Source: Silvimonas iriomotensis (GTDB lineage Bacteria; Pseudomonadota; Gammaproteobacteria; Burkholderiales; Chitinibacteraceae). Taken from it: a DNA stretch of 64,000 bases. Shown piece after piece: positions 25,182 through 33,124 of this stretch. The DNA is taken from the NCBI RefSeq assembly GCF_014645535.1, contig NZ_BMLX01000003.1:399377-463376 (forward strand). Reading direction: 5' to 3'. The notes below the pieces were generated by a model that was not told the DNA's origin, did not search any database, and worked only from the letters and a program-made list of their open reading frames with translations. How positions within the stretch are numbered: the stretch's first letter is position 1; every line of letters begins with the position of its first letter. Made by a program: the position numbers and the translations under genes.

Positions 25182-27440
25182 ATGTTCTCTCTGGTGCGAT
25201 GGTTGCCGCAGCGGGTGGGAACACGGCTGCTTGCTGTGGTGATCTTTGCCATTGGCGCTTCTTTGGCGCTGGCGTTGCTGGCGGCATGGCTGGTGTATCG
25301 CGATGCCCAGAACGCCTCGCGCGTGCTGGCGCGGCAAGCGGCAGAGAATCTGGTGGTCCAGGTGGCGGCGCAGTTTGGCGAGGACGACGATCTGGACCCG
25401 CCGCGCCCGTTTGAGCGCTACAACCTGCAGCGCACCGTCGATTACGCCCATCAGGCCAAAGGGCGCGATATCCGCGTGTTCAATCTCAGGCAACAGATCG
25501 TGGTCGATACCGACCATGAAGACATCGGCGTGCCGGTGCCGGCGGGGTGGCAACGCTATATCTCGGCCGCCACGCAGGAGGGCTCGCCGGTATTTTTTGA
25601 AGAATGCATCGAGGCCGGTGGCGATGTGCGCCAGATTTTTGTCACGCCCCTGCGCAACCGCGCCGGGCGGCTGGTGGGCGGGCTGGCGATGGATTACACC
25701 CACCTGGCCGATGAACTCACCGGCACTGCGCGCAACACGCTGTTGATCCTGTCGGTGGCGGGCGCCTTTGCGCTGGTGCTGACCGTGCTGTTTGGCCAGG
25801 CCATTGTGCGGCCGATTGCGCTGGCGGTGCGCCGCCTCTATGGCGCCACGCGGGCGCTGGCCGCGGGTTTGCCGCTGCGTCCGGTGGCGCTTGGCGGGCA
25901 TGACGAGTTTGCCGAGCTGGGCCGCGCGTTTGACGATATGAGCGCCCAGCTGGGCCGCTCCCGCACGGTGCTGGAACAAGAAGTGGCCGAGCGCCGCGCC
26001 GCCCAGGTGGCGCTGCAAGAAGCCAATGTCCGGCTGGAAGAGCGCGTGGCCGAGCGCACCGCCGCGTTGCAATCGGCCAACCGGCAACTGGAAATCGAAC
26101 TGGCCAATGGCAAGGAAATGGCGCGGCAGATGGAACAACTGGCGCGTTTTGATTCGCTCACTGGCCTGCCCAACCGCGCCATGTTCCTGGCTTGCCTTGA
26201 TGTGGCGGTCAAACGCGCGATCCGCATGAAAACGCTGGGCGCGCTGATGTTTATTGATCTGGATCGCTTCAAATCGATCAATGATTCGCTGGGGCATGCC
26301 ACGGGCGATGAGGTATTGCGTCAGGCCGCGCAACGGCTGGCGGCAACCTTGCGTAGCTGCGATATGGTCTCGCGCATTGGCGGCGATGAATTTACGGTGA
26401 TTCTGGAAGATCTGGGTGGCGAAAACGCCGCCCGCGCGGTGGCCGGCAAGATCGTGGCGGCGTTTTTGCCGCCGTTCAACATTGAAGGCAAAGAGCTGTT
26501 TTTGTCTTCCAGCGTCGGGCTGGCCTTGTTTCCCAAAGACAGTGCCGACCCGGGAGACCTGATGAAACAGGCGGACTTTGCCATGTATGAGGCCAAGTCC
26601 GCCGGCCGCAACCGGTTTGCGCTGCATTCTGAACACATGGCGCAAGCGGCCAGCCAGCGCCTGGTGATGGAAAGCGCCCTGCATCACGCCATTGAACGCA
26701 GCGAGTTCTATCTGGCCTACCAGATCCGGGTCTCCGCCCTGGATGGCACGCCGACCGGCACTGAGGCCCTGCTGCGCTGGCGTAGCCCGGAACTGGGCGA
26801 GGTCACGCCCGTCGAGTTCATCCCCGTGGCCGAACACAGCGGCCAGATTCTGGAGATCGGGCTATGGGTGTTGCGTCAGGCCTGCCGCCAGCACAGCGCC
26901 TGGCGGGCGCAGGGGCTGCAACCGGGGTTGATGGCGGTGAATATCTCGGCGGTGCAGTTTCGCCAGGCCGGCTTTGTCGATCAGGTGGCGGCCATTCTGG
27001 ACGAAACCGGCATGAAGCCGCATGAGCTGGAACTGGAACTGACCGAAAGCATGCTGATGGCCAATCCGGAAAGCGCCGTAATGGTCATGCATGCCCTGCG
27101 TGAACTGGGTGTGGGGCTGGCGATTGATGACTTTGGCACCGGGTATTCCAGCCTGAGTTATCTCAAGCGCTTTCCGGCTTCACGCATCAAGATCGACAAG
27201 AGCTTTGTGCGCGATATCGACATCAATCAGGAAGATGCCGCCATCGCCGCCGCCATTGTGGCGCTGGCGCGCAGCCTGAATATCGAAGTCACCGCCGAAG
27301 GCGTTGAAACGGATGAACAACTGGCGCATCTGAACCGGCTCGATTGCGCCGATTATCAGGGCTACTACTTTGCCCAGCCGCTGGCGGCCGAGGATATCCG
27401 CTTTGCGCTCACCGCCACGCTGGTGGTGCAACCGGGCTGA
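25182..27440 (+). CDS. Membrane GGDEF-EAL cyclic-di-GMP enzyme
   Basis: The 752-residue protein has a membrane helix (about residues 15-38), a periplasmic sensor region of about 145 residues, a second helix (about 185-210), a HAMP domain, a coiled coil, GGDEF and EAL domains. GGDEF is intact (about residue 400) with an RSCD product-inhibition site five residues before it. The EAL side keeps TEALLRW (about 526), ELELTES, DDFGTGYSSL and KIDKSFV, so both activities look possible. A GGCGGGGTGG ribosome site precedes ATG 25182. It ends seven bases before the stop of the convergent RsbQ-like gene. Confidence 0.9.
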   Translation: MFSLVRWLPQRVGTRLLAVVIFAIGASLALALLAAWLVYRDAQNASRVLARQAAENLVVQVAAQFGEDDDLDPPRPFERYNLQRTVDYAHQAKGRDIRVFNLRQQIVVDTDHEDIGVPVPAGWQRYISAATQEGSPVFFEECIEAGGDVRQIFVTPLRNRAGRLVGGLAMDYTHLADELTGTARNTLLILSVAGAFALVLTVLFGQAIVRPIALAVRRLYGATRALAAGLPLRPVALGGHDEFAELGRAFDDMSAQLGRSRTVLEQEVAERRAAQVALQEANVRLEERVAERTAALQSANRQLEIELANGKEMARQMEQLARFDSLTGLPNRAMFLACLDVAVKRAIRMKTLGALMFIDLDRFKSINDSLGHATGDEVLRQAAQRLAATLRSCDMVSRIGGDEFTVILEDLGGENAARAVAGKIVAAFLPPFNIEGKELFLSSSVGLALFPKDSADPGDLMKQADFAMYEAKSAGRNRFALHSEHMAQAASQRLVMESALHHAIERSEFYLAYQIRVSALDGTPTGTEALLRWRSPELGEVTPVEFIPVAEHSGQILEIGLWVLRQACRQHSAWRAQGLQPGLMAVNISAVQFRQAGFVDQVAAILDETGMKPHELELELTESMLMANPESAVMVMHALRELGVGLAIDDFGTGYSSLSYLKRFPASRIKIDKSFVRDIDINQEDAAIAAAIVALARSLNIEVTAEGVETDEQLAHLNRLDCADYQGYYFAQPLAAEDIRFALTATLVVQPG

Positions 27441-27447
27441 TCGCCAC

Positions 27448-28245
27448 TTATTGCACAAAATTGCGGATCAGGCTGGCCACTTGCGGCGCGTTGGCCAGTT
27501 GCGGCAAATGCCCGCGCACGGTCATGACATGCAGGCGCGCAGCATGCATGGCGCGCTCCATCCACTGACCCACATTCACCGGGGCAATCGGATCATCCGA
27601 GCACTGGACGATCAGCGTCGGCAGTGCAAAGGCCTGCACCTGATCGCGCAAATCAGACAGGAAAATCGCGTGCGCAAAACGGCTGGCCAGGGTTGGGTCC
27701 AGCGCAAACAGGCGGTGGCGCATTTCCGTGTTGATCGGGCCGGCGCTTTCTTCCAGAGACGCAATCTGCGCCAGTTGTTCTGCCCATGCCTGGTAGTTGT
27801 GGTCCATGGCTTTGAGCATTTCATCAATGGTGCTGCGCTCAAACCCGCCGACGTAGTTGTCTTGTGGATGATTGATATAACAGGGGGAGGGCGCCAGCAT
27901 GACCATGCGTTCGATCCGCCGTGGCGCCAGCTTGCTGGCCAGCAAACCGATCATGCCGCTGACCGAATGCCCGACATACACCACATTCCACAGGTCCAGC
28001 GCTTCGAGCACCGCCACGACATCCTCGGCATAGCCATCCAGCGTGGCGTGCCGTTCGGTGTCAAACGCATCGGCCATGCCGTGGCCAGCGTGATCAAACA
28101 AGATCAGCCGGTAACCGGACGACAACTCTGGCACCACCTTGCGCCAGATGGTCTGGTCACAGGCAAAGCCATGCGCCAGCACCAGGGTGATCGGGCCGTC
28201 GCCCACGATCTGCACATGATGACGTTGCAATACGGAAGCCGGCAT
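27448..28245 (-). CDS. RsbQ/KAI2-like alpha/beta-hydrolase
   Basis: The 265-residue hydrolase has the catalytic triad Ser in GHSVSGMIG, Asp in QCSDDPIAP and His in RGHLPQL. The segment VMLAPSPCYINHP...GGFE and the lid helices match Bacillus RsbQ and plant KAI2/D14 proteins, which bind small hydrophobic signals. RsbQ activates a PAS phosphatase partner (RsbP) in Bacillus; no such partner is seen here, although a GGDEF-EAL gene faces it. ATG 28245 with GGGTGG upstream is preferred to GTG 28254. Confidence 0.85.
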   Translation of the reverse strand: MPASVLQRHHVQIVGDGPITLVLAHGFACDQTIWRKVVPELSSGYRLILFDHAGHGMADAFDTERHATLDGYAEDVVAVLEALDLWNVVYVGHSVSGMIGLLASKLAPRRIERMVMLAPSPCYINHPQDNYVGGFERSTIDEMLKAMDHNYQAWAEQLAQIASLEESAGPINTEMRHRLFALDPTLASRFAHAIFLSDLRDQVQAFALPTLIVQCSDDPIAPVNVGQWMERAMHAARLHVMTVRGHLPQLANAPQVASLIRNFVQ

Positions 28246-28363
28246 CTTTACCACCCTGGGTTATGGACAGGTTTCACCATAGGATCGCCCGGTGTTGTTC
28301 GCACTTGGCAAAAACGGCAATGCCAGCGGCCGCTGGTGGCATTGGCTGCGCGAAGCGCCGGCC

Positions 28364-29437
28364 TTAATGCGGCCCGCGCAACAACTGCTGGATCTGCAAG
28401 AGGCAGGTGACTTCTGCCATGCGCCGGCGGGTGAGGGCGGCGGCCTGGCTGAACGGGCCTTTGCGGCCAAGGATGGCGGCAAGGCAGTGGTCGTAGATCG
28501 GGCCGGGCAGCGACCAGCTACTGCTGTGCGCGCCGTGCGTTACGGTCAGGACATCCAGATTGCCTTGCCGATCCTGGCGGATCACCCGGCCGTCGCGCAG
28601 ATGGATCGCCAGCCCCTTTTGCCCGCCTGCCGGGCCGGCATATTTGTTCAGCCAGATGTCGGTGCTGATACCGCCAATCCGCCCATGCAGATGGGCTTGT
28701 CCTTCTGCGGTGACCAGATCGGTGCGCACAATCGGCTGGCCCAGACGGTCTTTGGCATGCGCCAGCTGCAACTGCAGCGTGTCCTCGCCGCCCAGGGCGT
28801 GGATCAATTCGCGGATCAGTGCCAGCACGTGGGTGCCGGTATCCAGAATGACGCCGTCGGGGTGGCGCAGCTGGCGGGTGTCCGGCTCGCCGGTGGCAAA
28901 ATTAAGGGCAATGGGCTCGCCCGCGGCGTTAAACCCACTGGGTTCTTGCAGGAAGCCTTCCAGCCGCGTGATATCAGACAGCGCCAGTGAGACTGACAGA
29001 CTGGCCTCGTCGTTAGCCTGCCACCGCGGATTGATGTCCGCGCCAGGGTGCGTGGCCAGCCAGCTGGTGCGGGCCATCCAGTGATCCAGCGCCAGAACGC
29101 GTCGGGCGTGGGCCGGCTCTGCGATCAAGGCGTTGAGCCGGGCCATTTGCGCCAGGCTGGCGACGACGGGTTTCTCGACACAAATGCGCGGCACGGCGCT
29201 GGCCAGCGCCTCTTGCAGCACGGGCAGGTGGCTGGTGCTTGATGTGGTAATGAACAGGATATCCAGCGGCTGCGCCAGCAACGCCGCCAGGCTGTCGCAG
29301 CGCGTGACCCCGGCGGGCGCGCGGGCCGGATCGGTATCAAATCCGTAACAGGGTGTATCGGCCATGCCCAGCCGTTGCAACGCTGGCAAGTAAGCGGTCT
29401 GAACCACCGCGCCCAATCCGGCAAACCCGATCTGCAT
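28364..29437 (-). CDS. Gfo/Idh/MocA-family oxidoreductase
   Basis: The 357-residue protein opens with a Rossmann GLGAVVQTAYLPAL dinucleotide loop, carries the family's E-K-P motif (RICVEKPVVASLAQM, about residues 85-99) and a C-terminal alpha/beta domain. Such enzymes oxidise or reduce sugars, inositols or sugar nucleotides with NAD(P). It is divergent (231 bases) from a possible glycosyltransferase gene, which suggests a carbohydrate role. The substrate is unknown. Confidence 0.85.
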   Translation of the reverse strand: MQIGFAGLGAVVQTAYLPALQRLGMADTPCYGFDTDPARAPAGVTRCDSLAALLAQPLDILFITTSSTSHLPVLQEALASAVPRICVEKPVVASLAQMARLNALIAEPAHARRVLALDHWMARTSWLATHPGADINPRWQANDEASLSVSLALSDITRLEGFLQEPSGFNAAGEPIALNFATGEPDTRQLRHPDGVILDTGTHVLALIRELIHALGGEDTLQLQLAHAKDRLGQPIVRTDLVTAEGQAHLHGRIGGISTDIWLNKYAGPAGGQKGLAIHLRDGRVIRQDRQGNLDVLTVTHGAHSSSWSLPGPIYDHCLAAILGRKGPFSQAAALTRRRMAEVTCLLQIQQLLRGPH

Positions 29438-29668
29438 ATGTTTTTCCTGTGTGTCGGCAACATGTAACGCACTGCGTCTGACGATACCTGAGGGTACAAA
29501 ATTCTGCCGGCGCAGCCATCCACAAGCGCCCTGTATTTATTGATCATATCGCCGGTTGCACCGGCATGCCGCAGACAAAATGCACACCCGCCCCGGTTTG
29601 TACGGCGCAATGGCGCGCTGCGTTGCACGCCACCCGTTCCGTCACCCGTCATCGCGTGGAGTCTGGTT

Positions 29669-30646
29669 GTGGTTCTGCCCGGCAAGAATACGCACATCTT
29701 TTATGTGCATAGCCCCGTTACGTGGTCACTGGCCCAGGCCGTGATCGCCCGGCTGGACCGGGCAGACGTGCGCGTGATTGGCGCGCGCGGCATGATCGGG
29801 CCGGGTGTTGATCTGGCGGTGACCGACGATGGCGGGGTCTCTATTGACGAGACCTGCAGCTATCTGCAGCAGTTGCTGGGCGTGTGCCAGCCTGGACGCG
29901 GCCTGGTGTTGTATCTGCCGCATTCGGTGTTTCTGGCCGGACAATTGCTGCGCTTCAGCGCCCGGGTGCAGCAGATTTTCTATCTGGAAGAAGGGCAGAC
30001 CAGCACCTGTCCGGCGCGTCTTGCCCACATCCCGCCCTTGCTGGCCGATGCCGTGCCACTCTTGCATGCCTTGCACCAGCACGGGCTGCTGGATGCCCTG
30101 CAACTGGACCCGGCCGACGTATTGCGTCTGCCAGTGACACCGGGCGTCGGGTTTGATTGGCAGCACCCCGGCTACGGCGGCTGTTTTGCCTGTTCTGCCG
30201 ATGCATTTGCCGGTCTGCCTAGCGTCACCTTGCTGGATCTGCCCCGGCATCCGCAGTTGCAGGCGGCACAGCTGGTGAGTTTTGCCAGCATCCTGAACGG
30301 GCTGGTACCCGCCGGTGCGGCCTGGCAAGACCAGGTGAGCGCGCGCTGCGCCCGGTTGTTGTCTATGGCAGAAGCGCTGGACCGGCAGCGCGACATGGCC
30401 CACGCCCTCTTGTTCCGGCTGCACCCGCGCGACGCGCACGGTCTGCCGCGCTGGTTTTACGACGCCTGGCAACGTTACGCACGGACGTATCCGTGCTGGT
30501 GTGAACTGCACGGCCTTGATGTACTGGCCGAGCCGGCATTGCATAACTTTGCCCACTATCATGTCATTGGCCCCAGCGCGCAGAGCAAATACGTCAGCGC
30601 CTGGTGGGGCGCAGCGCGCCTGACGCAGGCGCCGGCAGTCCTCTGA
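29669..30646 (+). CDS. Hypothetical protein, possibly a polysialyltransferase-like glycosyltransferase
   Basis: No ATG fits. GTG 29669 has GTGGAG seven bases upstream, giving 325 residues beginning MVLPGKNTHIFYVHSPVTW. The layout of two alpha/beta halves, with FYVHSPVTWSLAQAVI at the front, YLPHSVFLAGQLL and FYLEEGQTS in the middle and LLFRLHPRD late, recalls GT52/polysialyltransferase proteins (conserved H-P-(R/K)-(E/D) motif). The likeness is to motif order only, so the call is tentative. It is divergent from a Gfo/Idh oxidoreductase and no capsule genes are adjacent. The upstream frame to 29540 has no start with a ribosome site. Confidence 0.5.
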   Translation: MVLPGKNTHIFYVHSPVTWSLAQAVIARLDRADVRVIGARGMIGPGVDLAVTDDGGVSIDETCSYLQQLLGVCQPGRGLVLYLPHSVFLAGQLLRFSARVQQIFYLEEGQTSTCPARLAHIPPLLADAVPLLHALHQHGLLDALQLDPADVLRLPVTPGVGFDWQHPGYGGCFACSADAFAGLPSVTLLDLPRHPQLQAAQLVSFASILNGLVPAGAAWQDQVSARCARLLSMAEALDRQRDMAHALLFRLHPRDAHGLPRWFYDAWQRYARTYPCWCELHGLDVLAEPALHNFAHYHVIGPSAQSKYVSAWWGAARLTQAPAVL

Positions 30647-31319
30647 ACCCCGGTTTGCCGTGCACCAGACCTGTTTCTGGTGACCAGCTGCAATCACATG
30701 GCCCAGATGGGTAATACCACTTTGTGTCGCGGTGACTGGAAACGGGCTGTCATCCTCTCTGGCGCTTGCGCCGCGCTTTCTGGCAAATGCTGTCAATTGT
30801 AGAAAGCATTCTGGCTCGCGTGCAGATGGCAAAACAGCGCGCCGATTGCGCTTTTCCTGCAACACTTGTTTTTTGCCGTTCGTCGGCAATCCGGCCCGGT
30901 AACGAAAGCCTGTAACGTGCACCTGGCTTGTGCGTGGTATCAGCCATGATTTGGTGCAAGTGGCGGTAATTGCTAGGTTTTATGCCATTCAAGACGGCGT
31001 TTTTGTGCGCCGCGACGAGGCACGCAAAAGGCGGTGGCTGCTATGGGCAGGCGCGCTTGTCGCAAGGGCGATACAGGTCGTCACCGGATTTTTTGCGCCA
31101 ACCCGAATTGACAGTTTGAGCGCCATGTCGCGTAATTGAGTCAAACAAAAAGGCGAGACGACGACGACTTGCTGGCAGGACGGGGGAGGCGCCAGCAAGT
31201 CGTTGCGCTAAAAATGCAGTAAAAAATATAAGACCACTTGGCCGCTTCATATAAATCAACTCAAAGGCCAGGGGTTGATCTCCCGTAAAGGGAAATGCTG
31301 ATCCAGACAGAGGGCGGCG
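30647..31319. other. Intergenic region with a 10-bp inverted repeat
   Basis: 673 bases with no convincing gene; short frames here lack ribosome sites and normal codon use. ACTTGCTGGC (31167-31176) and GCCAGCAAGT (31191-31200) are perfectly complementary, with a 14-base G-rich loop and no T-run. The segment 31200-31260 is AT-rich and is the likeliest promoter for the following membrane protein gene. Confidence 0.45.
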
Positions 31320-31769
31320 ATGGAACTGAAACTGCAAGACGGGCTATACCGGGGCGTGCTGGCACTGTTGGCTGGCGTGTTTTTTCTCTCTTTTGCGTTC
31401 TGGCTGATGGTGGTGTGTCGTATCGACATGCCACTGGTGCTGGCCGCCCTGGGTACTTGCGCCATCGGCTTTGCCGTGTGGGCGCTGGGCTGGTTGTCCG
31501 CCGCGGACACCTTTCCGTTCTTGCTGGCGGCGCTCAGCATCGTCTGCAGTGCGCTCATGCCGGTGTTTTGTGTGTTGTTGCAACGTCATGGTCACCCCGG
31601 CCAGCCCTGGCCGGATGAAACCATCCACTGGCAATTGATGCTGTTGATTCCGGTGCTGGGCATGGCCTTGCGTGATCTTTGGCTGGCGTACCAACGGCGT
31701 GCGCCAGCACCTGCAACCAGACCGCGTTACGGCACCGCCGCAGGTGCGGGCTGGAGCATGTCGCTCTGA
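31320..31769 (+). CDS. Hypothetical membrane protein (four helices)
   Basis: The 149-residue protein has four hydrophobic spans (about residues 12-32, 37-58, 63-87, 103-119) and a polar C-terminal tail. I recognise no family. ATG 31320 follows AGGGCGGCG. It ends 106 bases upstream of the binding-protein gene on the same strand, so cotranscription is possible. Confidence 0.65.
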   Translation: MELKLQDGLYRGVLALLAGVFFLSFAFWLMVVCRIDMPLVLAALGTCAIGFAVWALGWLSAADTFPFLLAALSIVCSALMPVFCVLLQRHGHPGQPWPDETIHWQLMLLIPVLGMALRDLWLAYQRRAPAPATRPRYGTAAGAGWSMSL

Positions 31770-31875
31770 CATCCTGATTTTCTGGTTTCCCGTTGTTTTG
31801 CAATGCAGCCTCCGGCCCGTTCCACGGCCGGGTAGCCCTTGTTTTGCCCTTCATCTGCCGCAGGAGACCCAAGCC

Positions 31876-32994
31876 ATGAAGCGACTGATGTGCGCAATTC
31901 TTGCCACGCTGGCCCTGAATGCCCGTGCGGATATCAATATTGGCGAATCGGTGCCGACCACGGGTCTGGCCAGTGTCACCGGCAAGGCGCTGGCGGTCGG
32001 CGCGTCGATCTACTTCGGCCGCGTCAACGCCCAGGGCGGGATCAATGGCGAGCCAGTCAATCTGATCACCCGTGACGACGCGTACGATCCGACGCGGACC
32101 ATGGCCAATACCCGCGAGTTGATCGACAAGGAAAACGTGGTTGCGCTTGTGGGCTATTACGGCACGGCACCGCTGCAGCAATTGTTGCAATCCAAAGCGC
32201 TGGAAAACGCGGGCGTACCGCTGGTGGGGGCGTATACCGGCGCCGAGAGCGTGCGCAATCCGGGTAGCCCGTATTTCTTCCAGACCCGCGCCGGTTACAG
32301 CCAGGAAGTCGAGAAAATTGTGGTGCTGCTGCACCGCTCGCTGGGGATCAAGCGCATTGCCGTGCTGGCGCAAAAAGACAGTTTTGGCGAGGCCGGTTAC
32401 AACGCCATCAAGGCAGAACTGGCCCGCCACAATATGCAACTGGCCGGTGAAGCCTGGTATGACCGCAATACCGGTGATACGGCGGCGGCGGCCATTGAAC
32501 TGGCCAAAATGAATCCGGAAGCGGTGATCATGGTGGCGATCTCCAAACCGGCGGCGACGTTTACCAAACAGTTCAAGGCGGCTGGCGGCACCTCGCAGTT
32601 GTATGGTCTGTCGGCCATCCAGTTTGATGAAGTCACCCGGCAAGCGGGCCTGAATGTGGCGCACGGGCTGGGCTTGTCGCAAGTGTTCCCGGCGCCCACC
32701 AACGCGCAACTGAAGATTGTGCGTGACTTCCAGCAAGACGCCGACGCGTTTCTCAAGTCGGGTGAGTACCCCAGCTACGCGCTGCTGGAGGGGTATATCT
32801 CTGCCCGTATCCTGACCGAAGCATTGCGCCGTGCCGGCAAGAACCCCACGCGTGCCACGGTCTACCAGGCGCTCAACGACATGAAGCGCTATGACCTGGG
32901 CGGCTATGTGGTGGACTTCAGCGATAAAAAGCGGCTGGGTTCGGGCTTTGTTGAACTGACCATGATTTCTGCCACGGGTACGCTCACGCGTTAG
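31876..32994 (+). CDS. Periplasmic branched-chain-amino-acid-type ABC substrate-binding protein (orphan)
   Basis: The 372-residue precursor has a signal peptide (MKRLMCAILATLALNARA) and the same LivJ/LivK-type fold as 3350-4483: LITRDDAYDPTRTMANTREL, VGYYGTAPLQQLL and a C-terminal KRYDLGGYVVDFSD. ATG 31876 has AGGAGA nine bases upstream. No permease or ATPase is nearby. It is convergent with a PAS-GGDEF-EAL gene 131 bases away. Its paralogue is similarly isolated, so both may feed a distant transporter or act as sensory binding proteins. Confidence 0.87.
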   Translation: MKRLMCAILATLALNARADINIGESVPTTGLASVTGKALAVGASIYFGRVNAQGGINGEPVNLITRDDAYDPTRTMANTRELIDKENVVALVGYYGTAPLQQLLQSKALENAGVPLVGAYTGAESVRNPGSPYFFQTRAGYSQEVEKIVVLLHRSLGIKRIAVLAQKDSFGEAGYNAIKAELARHNMQLAGEAWYDRNTGDTAAAAIELAKMNPEAVIMVAISKPAATFTKQFKAAGGTSQLYGLSAIQFDEVTRQAGLNVAHGLGLSQVFPAPTNAQLKIVRDFQQDADAFLKSGEYPSYALLEGYISARILTEALRRAGKNPTRATVYQALNDMKRYDLGGYVVDFSDKKRLGSGFVELTMISATGTLTR

Positions 32995-33077
32995 GCCAGG
33001 TTTCGCCGTCAACCTTGTTGTATGCGTTGTAGAAGTAGAAGTGCATTTGCTCTGACTCCCAACAATGCAGTCACTCC

Positions 33078-33102
33078 GGCCCGCCTTGCGCGGGCCATTT
33101 TT
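33078..33102 (+). terminator. Intrinsic terminator after the second binding-protein gene
   Basis: GGCCCGC-CTTGC-GCGGGCC followed by ATTTTT. It lies between convergent genes. Confidence 0.85.
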
Positions 33103-33124
33103 CTTGCCGGGTCAGGCGGATCGC

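Noticed and set aside
19260..30727. The 14-mer TAATACCACTTTGT at about 19260 and 30714 as a shared regulatory site
   Set aside because: A few 14-mer repeats are expected by chance in 64 kb, and neither copy is symmetric or placed alike.
30930..31139. 69-codon plus-strand frame in the 30.6-31.3 kb gap
   Set aside because: GTG start without ribosome site, poor codon character and no recognisable feature.
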